From Bacillus alkalicellulosilyticus (GTDB lineage: Bacteria > Bacillota > Bacilli > Bacillales > Bacillaceae_F): DNA of 64,000 nucleotides. Shown here one piece after another: positions 35,369-44,826 of the stretch. Made by a program: the position numbers and the translations under genes. The notes under the pieces were generated by a model. The model made no database searches, had not been told where the DNA came from, and saw only the letters and a list, made by a program, of their open reading frames with translations. Every line of letters begins with the position of its first letter. Position 1 is the first letter of the stretch. The stretch is taken from assembly GCF_002019795.1 (NCBI RefSeq), contig NZ_KV917381.1:3690068-3754067 (forward strand). Reading direction: 5' to 3'.

Positions 35369-36295
35369 TTAAGATCGTCTATTTCTACCTTCAATAAAAT
35401 AAGGGATGGTAAAATGCCGAATCCGTTCCATAATTCGTTTTGCTTTCAGTTCTTCGTATCCACCTTTATCTGAATACATCAGATGCTCTTCTAATTCATT
35501 TAATGCATAATTGGAAGTATATAAAGTAGGAAGCTTCTCAAGCATACGATGCTGTAAAATAACACCTAACACTTCATCACGAATCCAGGCAGACATCGTT
35601 TCAGCACCAACATCGTCTAAAATAAGCACTCTTGCTTTTTTTACACGGTCTAATTTATCATTAAACGTTCCATCAGAAAGCGATGAACGGATTTCTCTAA
35701 AAAAGTCAGGAGTGTACACTAACATCGTTTCAATATTCCGGTCCTTTAATTCATTAGCAACCGCCCCCATAATAAAAGTTTTACCTACGCCGAATTTTCC
35801 ATATAAATATAATCCTTGTGCCGTTTCTCCTGGAATTACGGTTCGAGCAAATTCATATGCGGCATGACTTGCTTCTAGTCTAGAAGGATTGTCTGATTCA
35901 AAAGACTCGAAACGAGCTTCTGTAATTTCCTTGGGGATGTATAAACTTTTTATTAAAGATTGTTGTTTTTTCGCTTCTTCATCCTGTCGTTTTTTATCAC
36001 AAGGTACATAAAACACTTCAAGGTGCTTAGGTTTCACATCCATATCTGGCCGATAACCTTTTAACAAATTTGGACATGCTTGTAATCCTGGACAGTGATT
36101 GCAATGCTGGAGGTCTCTTCGATATTCTTGGAGTGCACTTATGCTACGGTCTATTATCTCGTTTGATAGATTCTGCTTCGCTAAAAAGGTTTGAACGTGA
36201 TAATCATGTAAAAGCTCCTGTTTCATCAGCTCGTATTGGTTTTTCATTTTTTCATTTCCTAGAAAATCCTGTAATGCCGTTTTAATTGACTCCAT
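35369..36295 (-). CDS. dnaI: Primosomal protein DnaI (helicase loader)
   Basis: DnaI loads the replicative helicase during initiation and restart. The 308-residue protein has an N-terminal helicase-binding domain with zinc ligands (CNHCPGLQACPN) and a C-terminal AAA+ ATPase with Walker A LYGKFGVGKTFIM (about residue 163), Walker B RVLILDDVGAE and a sensor region TLYTSNYAL. Its ATG directly follows the dnaB stop codon (TAAATG), so translation is coupled. Confidence 0.96.
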   Translation of the reverse strand: MESIKTALQDFLGNEKMKNQYELMKQELLHDYHVQTFLAKQNLSNEIIDRSISALQEYRRDLQHCNHCPGLQACPNLLKGYRPDMDVKPKHLEVFYVPCDKKRQDEEAKKQQSLIKSLYIPKEITEARFESFESDNPSRLEASHAAYEFARTVIPGETAQGLYLYGKFGVGKTFIMGAVANELKDRNIETMLVYTPDFFREIRSSLSDGTFNDKLDRVKKARVLILDDVGAETMSAWIRDEVLGVILQHRMLEKLPTLYTSNYALNELEEHLMYSDKGGYEELKAKRIMERIRHFTIPYFIEGRNRRS

Positions 36296-37729
36296 TTATC
36301 TGTTCCCCCTTTCTTTTTCTTCTTTCCTTTTTTGTAGCATCATTTCAAATTGTCTCTTTTTATGTTCAAACTCTTCCGTTTGTGTGGTCGTCTGCTTCTT
36401 TTCAACAGTCGTACTTCCTTTTTTTTCATCGACTAACCATTTTGGAAGCTTATCTTTTTTCGCATTTGTTTTCGAATAAGTTTGTTGTTTTTTCGGACTT
36501 GTTTTTACCTCTGTTGCTTTTTTATATTCTTCTTTTGCGAATTCCATCGCTTCTTTCACGGTCTTTATGTTTTTTCTAGCCCAGTGACCAGCAATTTTAT
36601 CTATTAATGCTTTTGTAAGCTTCATGTCATTTCTAATGAGAACATAATCTAGCAATACGTTCGCCACACCTGGCGTAAGCTTATAATCTAGCAAAAGACT
36701 TTCAACGATTTTGGCATCAGCCGGGGGAACCTTTGCTCCATCTCCCCTGCTTTCAATTAAAGCAAGTGGTGATGTCGTTTCGTATAATTTCACCATTTTT
36801 TCCTCTTCCGTTTTAGGCTCTTTTCCATTCATCGATTGCAAAGCAACTGGTTGCGTTCGTAAGCCTAAAGACGGAGGGTCATTCCCATTCTCTAACTTAT
36901 ACCAATCCTGAACTTTTTTTCTAAGCTGTTGTAAATCCACTTCATCATCGTGAATCACAGAACGCTGAAGGACACGACTCATTTCTAAAGGACTAATTTT
37001 ATAAACAAACGCTAATCGTACAATTGTTTCTCGTACTTCAGTTGTCATTAATTCTTTAGGGGCCACAACAGCAGATAAATCTGCTTCAAGTAATTCAAAA
37101 TCAAAGCTAGACTCATTAAATAAAAGAGGATCCTGTTTAGGACGTTCTATTAGTTTTTCCGTTTCATTTAATTGAAGGGCTTCCATCATTTCTGATTGAA
37201 AGCTCATTGACATCTCAGAATGGTGTAACGTTGTAAACACTTCATCAAAAGCATGCGTTACTTCAAAAAAATCGTCTTTTTGAGTCACAGTCAGTAAAAA
37301 GCGCTCTCGCAACTGACGATATTTTGTTTTACCAATTCTATTAAATAAGTAAACACTTAAAACATCATTTTGAAAGAATTGGTATGGTGACATCGGCGGT
37401 TGTAATTCATATAAATAAGTTGAGCCTTCTTCATCTTTTCGCTTAAAGGTTTTTAACAGACCTATCGCCTCAAGCTTTTTTCGATGTTCATAAATATGAT
37501 GTAGTGGAGCATCCATTACGGTCATTAAATGCCGATGACTATTTTCCTCACTACAATACTGGTCTCGTTGAAGTTCACTCCAAAATGTCATATATAAACT
37601 ATGAGCAAAGGCACCAATTAACGGTTGATATAGTAATGTTAGGATTTTCTGGTCTAATGCATGTAAATGATCAACGGTTTGTACGACATAACGGTCAATC
37701 GGTAAAAGTTCTGTCCAATGCCAACTCAT
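36296..37729 (-). CDS. dnaB: Replication initiation/membrane attachment protein DnaB
   Basis: This is the Bacillus-type DnaB, a helicase co-loader acting with DnaD and DnaI, not the replicative helicase. The 477-residue protein has an N-terminal winged-helix part (SWHWTELLPIDRYVV) and a C-terminal DnaD-like domain (ADAKIVESLLLDYKLTPGVANVLLDYVL, then KTVKEAMEFAKEEYKKA), followed by a basic, glutamine-rich tail. I start at ATG 37729 behind AAAGGTGAG; a longer reading to 37783 has no site. Confidence 0.95.
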   Translation of the reverse strand: MSWHWTELLPIDRYVVQTVDHLHALDQKILTLLYQPLIGAFAHSLYMTFWSELQRDQYCSEENSHRHLMTVMDAPLHHIYEHRKKLEAIGLLKTFKRKDEEGSTYLYELQPPMSPYQFFQNDVLSVYLFNRIGKTKYRQLRERFLLTVTQKDDFFEVTHAFDEVFTTLHHSEMSMSFQSEMMEALQLNETEKLIERPKQDPLLFNESSFDFELLEADLSAVVAPKELMTTEVRETIVRLAFVYKISPLEMSRVLQRSVIHDDEVDLQQLRKKVQDWYKLENGNDPPSLGLRTQPVALQSMNGKEPKTEEEKMVKLYETTSPLALIESRGDGAKVPPADAKIVESLLLDYKLTPGVANVLLDYVLIRNDMKLTKALIDKIAGHWARKNIKTVKEAMEFAKEEYKKATEVKTSPKKQQTYSKTNAKKDKLPKWLVDEKKGSTTVEKKQTTTQTEEFEHKKRQFEMMLQKRKEEKERGNR

Positions 37730-37800
37730 AATTCTCACCTTTTTACTTATAGTATCAGTATCATAGCTTACGAAAAGCGACACGATTGTTGTTAACAGTT

Positions 37801-37834
37801 AAAAAAAGAGCATTAAGCACTAGTCTTAAGCTCT
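37801..37834 (-). terminator. nrdR terminator
   Basis: GAGCATTAAG and CTTAAGCTC (37808-37833) form a stem with one mismatch or bulge. Seven Ts follow on the minus strand. It separates nrdR from the dnaB-dnaI pair. Confidence 0.75.
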
Positions 37835-37840
37835 GTCTTT

Positions 37841-38299
37841 TTATTTATCTCGTCCTATAAAATCTTTTAATTCATTAATAAACACAGTGATGTCTTTAAA
37901 CTGTCGATACACGGAAGCAAAACGAACATAGGCAACATCATCGACTTTAGCTAAACGGTCCATGACTAGTTCTCCTACATCCTTACTATCGACTTCATTT
38001 GTCCCTTTGCTACGCAGCTGACTTTCTACATCATTCACAACTTCTTCTAGCGTATCTAGAGAAACTGATCTTTTTTCACACGCTCGTATCAATCCTCTAA
38101 GGATTTTTTCTCTGCTAAACTCTTGTCTAGTTCCATCTTTTTTTACAACGATTAGTGGAACTTCTTCTACTGTTTCAAACGTAGTAAAGCGAAAATTACA
38201 AGATTCACATTCTCGTCTTCTTCGAATCGATCGACTTTCATGACTCGGTCTTGAGTCAAGTACCCTTGAGCCATTATAATGACAAGCAGGACACCGCAT
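37841..38299 (-). CDS. nrdR: Transcriptional repressor NrdR
   Basis: NrdR represses ribonucleotide reductase genes according to ATP/dATP levels. The 152-residue protein begins [17 protein letters not shown]; the zinc ribbon cysteines are Cys3, Cys6, Cys31 and Cys34. An ATP-cone domain follows ([20 protein letters not shown]). I use ATG 38299, with a GTGGAGATGA site; an extended reading to 38341 lacks support. Confidence 0.97.
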   Translation of the reverse strand: MRCPACHYNGSRVLDSRPSHESRSIRRRRECESCNFRFTTFETVEEVPLIVVKKDGTRQEFSREKILRGLIRACEKRSVSLDTLEEVVNDVESQLRSKGTNEVDSKDVGELVMDRLAKVDDVAYVRFASVYRQFKDITVFINELKDFIGRDK

Positions 38300-38381
38300 A
38301 ACTATCATCTCCACTTTATTTCCAAATCGATGACTTTTCATCCTTAATGATAAACAAAAACCGACAAAAAAACAAGCAGGT

Positions 38382-38786
38382 TTACAAGAGTTGCTCTCCT
38401 AGACCAGATCCAATATATTGAAGCTTCTTGTCAAGCTCTGCATAAAATACTTGAATCGCTTTTCTGCTATAGCCAAAATCGGTAAATAGAACCGTTTCTG
38501 TTCCCACTGAGATGTCCACTGCTGTTTTAAATGGCTTTACTTGAATGACCGTTATCGTAACGAACGCTTTTCTCGGAGTTGTCATTTGAACAAAGATCTC
38601 ACCACGTTCATGGTCAGCTCGTTTTAACGTATAGCCTTTTGATTGATTTATTAAATTTACAACTTCATTAATTCCTCGGTCCTTCGTTGTTTTATAATAT
38701 CTTGTTTTTAATGTCTCATCATAATGCGTTTCTGTTGTTTCAGTATGAGTTGTGAAAATTTGTTTAAACGTTTCTTTAATTCCCAT
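38382..38786 (-). CDS. Conserved-looking protein of unknown function (134 residues)
   Basis: I do not recognise a family with confidence. The protein is soluble, 134 residues, beginning [11 protein letters not shown], with no signal peptide or membrane segment. A beta-rich middle ([32 protein letters not shown]) and a C-terminal helix are suggested. ATG 38786 has a GGGTGAGG site, and codon use looks like its neighbours, so it is very likely a real gene. It lies between speD/speH and nrdR on the same strand, 82 bases upstream of nrdR. Similar genes may occur in related bacilli, but I cannot verify this. Confidence 0.65.
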   Translation of the reverse strand: MGIKETFKQIFTTHTETTETHYDETLKTRYYKTTKDRGINEVVNLINQSKGYTLKRADHERGEIFVQMTTPRKAFVTITVIQVKPFKTAVDISVGTETVLFTDFGYSRKAIQVFYAELDKKLQYIGSGLGEQLL

Positions 38787-38871
38787 ATTTAACCTCACCC
38801 TATCCTCATTTATCTTATCTTTATCTTAAAGCAAAATCTGGACAGGAGCAAATAAGACTTGTTAACAGATC

Positions 38872-38904
38872 AAAAAAGAGGTGTTTACTCAGAAACACCT
38901 CTTT
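38872..38904 (-). terminator. speD/speH terminator
   Basis: A perfect 12-bp stem AAAGAGGTGTTT/AAACACCTCTTT (38875-38886 and 38893-38904) follows the stop codon; the T-rich arm lies at the minus-strand 3' side. Confidence 0.85.
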
Positions 38905-38916
38905 GGTTATTTTGTT

Positions 38917-39306
38917 TTAGTAATTCAATGCTTGCACTTTTCGCTCTTCTACTTTGACTGGACCCATCCCACGTGGTACTTCAATTACTTCACTTGTTTT
39001 TGCCTCTAATGCTTTTGAGATAAAGCTAGACGCCACATTTGGATCGATTCGGTCACCGCATGTATACACATCAATACTTGCGTAACCATGTTCTGGGAAG
39101 CTATGAATCGTTAAATGCGATTCTGAAATGATAACTACCCCGCTAACTCCATGTGGAGCAAATTTGTGAAACGCTACCTCTCTTACCTCTGCACCTGCTT
39201 CTAACGCTGCATCAACAAATGTTCGTTCAATGAAACTCATGTCATTCAACTTGTTTACGTCGCAACCCCATAATTCTGCAATCACGTGACGACCCATTGT
39301 ATCCAT
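38917..39306 (-). CDS. speD: S-adenosylmethionine decarboxylase proenzyme (SpeH type)
   Basis: This pyruvoyl enzyme decarboxylates SAM for spermidine synthesis. The proenzyme has 129 residues and starts [16 protein letters not shown]. The self-cleavage site Ser63 lies in [14 protein letters not shown], with the catalytic His68 and Cys83 (DVYTCGD) in place. I start at ATG 39306 behind AAAGGGGGA; a longer reading to 39345 is not supported. In B. subtilis gapB lies next to this gene (speH); here coaE follows after a 520-base gap without gapB. Confidence 0.96.
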   Translation of the reverse strand: MDTMGRHVIAELWGCDVNKLNDMSFIERTFVDAALEAGAEVREVAFHKFAPHGVSGVVIISESHLTIHSFPEHGYASIDVYTCGDRIDPNVASSFISKALEAKTSEVIEVPRGMGPVKVEERKVQALNY

Positions 39307-39693
39307 AGTTGAATCCCCCTTTTTACTAAATTCATGCCTTCTCAAGCATGTAGGAACGTTACTTTACCACGGGGGAAAGTTAGTCCGAAGAGGTCCTAAC
39401 CCTTTAAGTAGACAACGTTTCCTTTTTTTGCTTTAAATGAAGTTCACGAAAACTAGTATACTTGTTTTGTTTTTGTTTTGCAATATTAATTTTTTATTAA
39501 AAAAAACAAGTATTCCACCCGTGTATGTGTTACCTTTTTCAAGCTAGTGAAAAGGGAAACTCAACGATATCTCTTTTATTATCCCAATGGCAACATTCCC
39601 TATTCCGTTCTACCCAATTTACCTCCTTTTTCCAATATGTTTATCATATGATATCAGATACCTGTCTATTCCCTACTTTCTTTAAACTAAACA

Positions 39694-39724
39694 AGAAAAA
39701 CACCGCTATGCAGTGTTTTTTCAG
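39694..39724. terminator. Short hairpin in the speD-coaE gap
   Basis: AAAACACCGC and GCAGTGTTTT pair imperfectly with A-rich and T-rich flanks. The 39307-39828 gap otherwise holds the speD promoter region and two CGGAC-family motifs; no gene is seen. Confidence 0.5.
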
Positions 39725-39761
39725 GTTGGATCGAGCGATGCCAGCGCGCTCTAAATGGCTC

Positions 39762-39830
39762 TAACGGACACAGGAGAGCTTATTCCTCGTTTTTATATAT
39801 ATTTTTTGATGTAACGGACACCAATGACCT
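39762..39830 (+). repeat. Two direct CGGAC-family motifs
   Basis: TAACGGACACAGGAGAGCTT begins at 39762 and TAACGGACACCAATGACCTA at 39812. They are direct repeats about 50 bases apart and share TAACGGACAC; the first also shares CGGACACAGGA with 4395-4410. Confidence 0.55.
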
Positions 39831-40422
39831 AGAGGACATTCCATTTTTTCAAAATCCGCAGAACTTGTTCTTTCGTTTCTTCAATTGAACCGTTGTTATT
39901 GATAACTTCATCAGCTAACACTACTTTATCTTTTAAGGGCATCTGCGAGTGAATTCGCCGTAATGCTTCTTCCTTGGAACTGTTGTCTCGCAGTTGGAGT
40001 CTTTCTAATTGAACTTGTTCATCAACATAAGCTAATATGACTTTTTCCACCATATGTGTTAGGTTGCTTTCAAATAAAAGCGGAATGTCATATACAATAT
40101 GACTATGCCCTTTTTGTAAGAGCTCCTCTTTTTTTTCAACCATACGAGTACGAATTGCTGGATGAATGATGCTATTTAACTTTAACCGCTCTGTCTCGTC
40201 ATTAAAAATGATTTCGCCTAGCTTTTTTCTGGCAATGGTTCCATCTACTTCTAAGATTTCCTGACCAAAAGCAGTAACTAATTTCTCAAGCGTCTTTTCT
40301 CCAGGCTCAACGACTTCTCTTGCGATTTTATCTGCATCAATTACTGGTATCCCTTTTTCGAGGAAGTAGGCGGAAATAGTCGACTTGCCGCTCGCTATTC
40401 CACCTGTTAGTCCTATAATCAT
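39829..40422 (-). CDS. coaE: Dephospho-CoA kinase
   Basis: CoaE phosphorylates dephospho-CoA in the last step of coenzyme A synthesis. The 197-residue protein opens with the P-loop MIIGLTGGIASGKSTIS; the DADKIAREV motif and the lid region (IVYDIPLLFES, LQLRDNSSKEEALRRI) follow. The ATG has an AAAAGGAG site. It is 12 bases downstream of ytaF and forms an operon with ytaF, mutM and probably polA. Confidence 0.96.
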   Translation of the reverse strand: MIIGLTGGIASGKSTISAYFLEKGIPVIDADKIAREVVEPGEKTLEKLVTAFGQEILEVDGTIARKKLGEIIFNDETERLKLNSIIHPAIRTRMVEKKEELLQKGHSHIVYDIPLLFESNLTHMVEKVILAYVDEQVQLERLQLRDNSSKEEALRRIHSQMPLKDKVVLADEVINNNGSIEETKEQVLRILKKWNVL

Positions 40423-40434
40423 GTTTTTCTCCTT

Positions 40435-41100
40435 TTACATAAATAAATTCCATAGCCCGATTGAAATCAATAGCAAGCCTGGAATGAAGGAAAATTTCTG
40501 AACCCAGTATGAGTCCGCAAAACGAAATCCACTTTTCATTCCAAAGGTTACAAAAAGGGCACTCATAATCGCAACCGTAATCGCCATGAATACAGGTGAA
40601 AATCCTATTAGCGCCGCTCCAATACCCGCACCAAATGCATCAAGAGACAAGGCAATCCCCAAAAGAAAGGCCTCTCTACCTGTAATGGTTCCTGACTTAT
40701 CAAAATCTGCTTCCATCGGTTTGCGAAGGATTCTAATGACAAGACCTAGCTTTTTTATCTCAAGGGCAAATAAAACTTTCGTATCCATTTTTGTTTCTGT
40801 TTCTACTGGAAGTTGTTCTGTGTCATTTGGCTTTCGCCAAAGCACTGAATAGACTGCCCAAGTCCCGATGAGAACAAGGATGATGCCACCTAATGCCTCA
40901 GCAAATTGAGGTGACATATAGCTTTGAATCAACGTACCAAATCCCATCGCAACTAAAATGGAGATTGCCGAACAACTTGCAATAAATAATAATGAGAAAA
41001 ATGGAAGTTTCATTTTTCGTAACCCGTATGTTAAGCCGACACCAAAGCTGTCTAAGCTAACCGCTAAAGCTAATACAAGTAAAGACAGTAATTCAACCAT
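40435..41100 (-). CDS. ytaF: Sporulation membrane protein YtaF (MntP-like fold)
   Basis: This is a 221-residue membrane protein with six predicted helices in two repeated halves, shown by the matching LAVSLDSFGVGLTYGLRKMK and ALSLDAFGAGIGAALIGFSP motifs, which carry the conserved Asp residues of the MntP manganese exporter family. The central loop contains a DFDKSGTITGREA stretch. YtaF is annotated as sporulation-related in Bacillus; transport activity is inferred only from the fold. It lies between mutM and coaE. Confidence 0.88.
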   Translation of the reverse strand: MVELLSLLVLALAVSLDSFGVGLTYGLRKMKLPFFSLLFIASCSAISILVAMGFGTLIQSYMSPQFAEALGGIILVLIGTWAVYSVLWRKPNDTEQLPVETETKMDTKVLFALEIKKLGLVIRILRKPMEADFDKSGTITGREAFLLGIALSLDAFGAGIGAALIGFSPVFMAITVAIMSALFVTFGMKSGFRFADSYWVQKFSFIPGLLLISIGLWNLFM

Positions 41101-41164
41101 TGTAAAAGCCCCTTCCTACCTTACTGATAAGATAGTATATGGTAGGAGGTCATCCAATGTAACT

Positions 41165-41989
41165 TTATTTTTGGCAATCCGGACAGTAATGAGTTCCGCG
41201 ACCGCCTACAACCGTTTTTACGATTGGGGTCCCGCAATTTACACATGGTTCATTTTTTCTTCCGTATACGACTAGAAATTGTTGGAAATAACCCATTTCC
41301 CCTTGTCCGTTTACGTATGACTTAATTGAACTTCCACCTTGGTCTACTGCTTCTTGAAGTGTAGCTACAATTTCTTGATGAAGCTTTTTAATTTGCTTGG
41401 TACTGACCTTTTTTGCAATAGTTTCTGGATGAATTTTTGCCCGAAACAAAGCTTCATCTACATATATATTACCAAGGCCAACTACTGTTTTTTGGTCTAA
41501 CAAAACAACCTTAATCTTTCGTTCACAGTTCTTAAAGGCCTCACTCAACGTACGCGGAGTGAATTGGGGAGAAAATGGTTCCACTCCTAACTGTGCCAAT
41601 GGCATGACCTTTTCTTCTTCTCCCCTAGGAAATAAATGCATCGTACCAAACTTCCGGACGTCTTGGTATCGTAGTTGTACCCCATCGGTAAATGTAAAAA
41701 TGACGTGTACGTGCTTATTCACTTCTTCATCTGGGGTATATATCCCATAACGCCCTTCCATACGCAAGTGAGAGACCAATACAAAGTCGGTTAAAATAAT
41801 CTTGAGAAACTTACCTCTCCGGGACACGTCTTCAATCGTTTGACCTTTAATTAAATGACGGAATTGTTCAATGTCATCAGGCTCTTTAATTATCCGTGGC
41901 CAAGTAATCGTTACATCCTCAATTGTCTTTCCTGTTATTAGTTTTTGTAACGTTCTTTTAACCGTTTCAACTTCTGGAAGTTCAGGCAT
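41165..41989 (-). CDS. mutM: Formamidopyrimidine-DNA glycosylase
   Basis: MutM (Fpg) removes oxidised purines, mainly 8-oxoguanine, from DNA. The 274-residue protein has the catalytic N-terminus MPELPEVETVKR (Pro2, Glu3), the H2TH region (VGLGNIYVDEALFRAKIHP) and the C-terminal zinc finger CVNCGTPIVK...GTHYCPDCQ. The ATG has an AAGGAGAG site and lies 12 bases after the polA stop codon. Confidence 0.97.
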   Translation of the reverse strand: MPELPEVETVKRTLQKLITGKTIEDVTITWPRIIKEPDDIEQFRHLIKGQTIEDVSRRGKFLKIILTDFVLVSHLRMEGRYGIYTPDEEVNKHVHVIFTFTDGVQLRYQDVRKFGTMHLFPRGEEEKVMPLAQLGVEPFSPQFTPRTLSEAFKNCERKIKVVLLDQKTVVGLGNIYVDEALFRAKIHPETIAKKVSTKQIKKLHQEIVATLQEAVDQGGSSIKSYVNGQGEMGYFQQFLVVYGRKNEPCVNCGTPIVKTVVGGRGTHYCPDCQK

Positions 41990-42001
41990 TTTACTCTCTC
42001 C

Positions 42002-44629
42002 TTATTTTGCATCATACCAAGTTGCGCCATACTCTACCTCAACTTTTAATGGAACATCTAAAGATAGTGCATTCTCCATAACTTCTGGAACGAGCTTCTT
42101 CATTTTTTCTAGCTCATGGTCAGGCACTTCAAAAATCAATTCATCGTGAACTTGTAGTAATAGACGACTTTCTAACTTCTCTTCCTTAAGTTTGGTGGCC
42201 ATATCAACCATAGCTTTTTTAATAATATCTGCAGCTGTTCCTTGAATTGGGGTATTCATCGCTGTACGTTCCGCAAAACTTCTCAGATTAAAATTACGAC
42301 TCGTAATATCTGCTAAGTAGCGTCGACGATGAAGGAGCGTGGTGACAAACCCGTTTTCACGTGCTTGTTCTATAACGTTCTCCATGTAATCTTTAACTTT
42401 TGGATATGTTTCAAAATAGCGTTCAATAAATTCAGCAGCTTCTTTTCTCGTAATATCTAAGCTCTGAGATAAACCATAATCACTTATTCCATAAACAATT
42501 CCAAAGTTAACAGCTTTAGCACTTCGACGCATATTTGATGTAACCTCATCTTCTTTGACATGGAATACATCCATCGCGGTTCGTGTATGTATATCCATGT
42601 CTTCTTTAAATGCAGTCACTAGCTTTTCATCTTTTGCGATATGAGCTAATACTCGTAATTCAATTTGAGAATAATCTGCTGCTAAAATCGACATGCCTTT
42701 TTCAGATGGGACAAATGCTTTTCTTATTTTTCTCCCTTCTTCAAGGCGTATCGGGATGTTTTGTAAATTCGGTTCTGTTGAGCTTAGTCGTCCTGTTTGT
42801 GTCAACGCTTGGTTAAAGATAGTATGGATTTTACTTGTATCTTGATAAACCACTTTTAATAATCCTTCAATATATGTCGACTGAAGTTTTCCTAATTGTC
42901 GATAATGAAGAATGAGTTCAACAATTTCATGCTTGTCTTTTAACTTTTCAAGGATATCTGCTGATGTGGAAAAGCCTGTTTTTGTTTTTTTAATTACTGG
43001 TAGGTTTAACTTTTCAAAGAGAATCTCTCCTAGCTGCTTTGGTGAGTTAATATTAAACTTTACACCTGCGAGTTCATGAATCTTTGCTTCTAACTCTTGT
43101 AGCTTTTCGGATAACTCTTGTCCCATTTGTTCGAGGAAAGATGTATCGACCTTTATTCCTGTTGTCTCCATTTTTCCTAAAATAATCGATAACGGCATTT
43201 CTAAGTCTTCAAATAACGATTTTTGTTCATTCTTTTCTAACGCTTGCTCAAGCTCTGTTTTCAACTCATACATTGCAGAAGCCTTTCGAACAACATGCTG
43301 ATGCAAGATGTCTTGAGAAGGTACTCCTTTTTTGGCCCCTTTCCCATATACTGTTTCATCGTACTCAACACTCTTTTTCCCTTGACGTTTTGTAATATCG
43401 GCAAGTTCATGTGATGAAACGGAAGGATCTAAAAGATAAGACGCAATTAAATAATCGAACTCAATTCCGTTTAATTCTATTCCTTTCCAACCGAGCGCAA
43501 CAATTGCTCGTTTTGCATCAAATACCCATTTTTTATGTTCTGAGCTGTTTGCCCATGCGATAAATTGTTCGGATCCAAGGGCCGTTTCAGCTGAAAAAAC
43601 ATAATTTCCCGCTTCACTTACGATGGCGACCGAAATAATGTCGGCTTGATGATAGTTTTCCTCAAGGACTTCAATAACTAGTGCTGCGGGAGATGCAAAA
43701 TGTTCTGCTTTAATCTCTGTTATAAACTCAAAATCAAGTTTTTCTTCAATTAATTCAGGTTGACTTTCTTCCCCGCCTACTTTATCTAAAAGTGAGTTAA
43801 ATTCTAATTCCTTAAACAAATCAACGACATCTTCTTGACGGTATTCTCCAAAATTCATCGAGTCAAAATTAATATCTACCGGAACTTCACGATAAATAGT
43901 AGCTAACTCCTTACTCATTAATGCCTGTTCCTTATTTTCTTCGAGTCTTTCTTTCATTTTCTTACCAGAGATTTGGTCTATTGAATCTAATACCTTCTCA
44001 ACGGAAGCAAATTCCTTTAACAGTTTAAGTGCTGTTTTTTCACCAATTCCAGGAACACCAGGGATATTATCCGAACTATCTCCCATAAGACCTTTCATAT
44101 CAATGATTTGCTCTGGAGTAATTCCGTATTTTTCTTTAATTCCATCGACATTGTAAGTTTCAACGTTAGTAACTCCTTTTCGAGTTAACGATACTGTTAC
44201 TTTATTGGTTACTAACTGAAGTAAGTCTTTATCACCAGAATAAATCTTCACATCCCACTCTTGGGCTTCTGCTTGCTTGGCTAACGTACCGATGATGTCA
44301 TCCGCTTCATAATTCTCGACTTCAAAGCGAGAGATATTAAAAGCATCTAACACCTTACGAATGTAAGGGAACTGTTCAGATAATTCATGTGGTGTTTTTT
44401 GTCTACCACTTTTATATTCACCGTATGTATTATGACGAAATGTTGTTTTTCCAGCGTCAAAGGCAACAAGCATGTGTGTTGGTTTCTCTTCTTCAATCAC
44501 TTTTAATAGCATCATCGTAAATCCATATACCGCATTTGTATACACACCTTTGTCATTATTTAACAAAGGCAAAGCAAAAAACGCCCGATACGCAATACTA
44601 TTTCCATCAACTAATACTAATTTATTCAT
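42002..44629 (-). CDS. polA: DNA polymerase I
   Basis: PolA fills gaps and removes RNA primers. The 875-residue protein has an N-terminal 5'-3' exonuclease domain (LVLVDGNSIAYRAFFALP, YEADDIIGT, GDSSDNIPGVPGIGEKTA), a central degenerate 3'-5' exonuclease-like domain with most carboxylate ligands missing, as usual in Bacillus, and the polymerase domain with motif A AADYSQIELRVLAH, motif B RRSAKAVNFGIVYG and motif C QVHDELIFEV. It is followed by mutM, ytaF and coaE. Upstream lies the hflC terminator. Confidence 0.98.
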   Translation of the reverse strand: MNKLVLVDGNSIAYRAFFALPLLNNDKGVYTNAVYGFTMMLLKVIEEEKPTHMLVAFDAGKTTFRHNTYGEYKSGRQKTPHELSEQFPYIRKVLDAFNISRFEVENYEADDIIGTLAKQAEAQEWDVKIYSGDKDLLQLVTNKVTVSLTRKGVTNVETYNVDGIKEKYGITPEQIIDMKGLMGDSSDNIPGVPGIGEKTALKLLKEFASVEKVLDSIDQISGKKMKERLEENKEQALMSKELATIYREVPVDINFDSMNFGEYRQEDVVDLFKELEFNSLLDKVGGEESQPELIEEKLDFEFITEIKAEHFASPAALVIEVLEENYHQADIISVAIVSEAGNYVFSAETALGSEQFIAWANSSEHKKWVFDAKRAIVALGWKGIELNGIEFDYLIASYLLDPSVSSHELADITKRQGKKSVEYDETVYGKGAKKGVPSQDILHQHVVRKASAMYELKTELEQALEKNEQKSLFEDLEMPLSIILGKMETTGIKVDTSFLEQMGQELSEKLQELEAKIHELAGVKFNINSPKQLGEILFEKLNLPVIKKTKTGFSTSADILEKLKDKHEIVELILHYRQLGKLQSTYIEGLLKVVYQDTSKIHTIFNQALTQTGRLSSTEPNLQNIPIRLEEGRKIRKAFVPSEKGMSILAADYSQIELRVLAHIAKDEKLVTAFKEDMDIHTRTAMDVFHVKEDEVTSNMRRSAKAVNFGIVYGISDYGLSQSLDITRKEAAEFIERYFETYPKVKDYMENVIEQARENGFVTTLLHRRRYLADITSRNFNLRSFAERTAMNTPIQGTAADIIKKAMVDMATKLKEEKLESRLLLQVHDELIFEVPDHELEKMKKLVPEVMENALSLDVPLKVEVEYGATWYDAK

Positions 44630-44753
44630 ACAATCCCTGCTTTCTTCATCCTTCTACATTTATTTTATCATTACAGAAATAACGCTTCCACTTCTGAGCC
44701 ATCAAATACCGCTTGTTCCAACACATTACCCACATATTTTTACCTTTATCTCT

Positions 44754-44812
44754 AAAAAAAAGACGAGGCAAGGGTGGGACAAAAGGTTAAAAAACAACCT
44801 TTTGTCCCACCC
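44754..44812 (-). terminator. hflC terminator (ACAAAAGGTT-type stem)
   Basis: A perfect 17-bp stem, GGGTGGGACAAAAGGTT (44772-44788) with its complement at 44796-44812, is followed on the minus strand by 10 bases and then eight Ts. It insulates polA from hflKC. Confidence 0.8.
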
Positions 44813-44826
44813 TCCTCTCGTTATTA

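Noticed and set aside
42002-44629. Possible proofreading activity in PolA
   Set aside because: The central domain keeps the fold but most metal-binding carboxylates of an active 3'-5' exonuclease are missing, as usual for Bacillus PolA, so this is not an anomaly.
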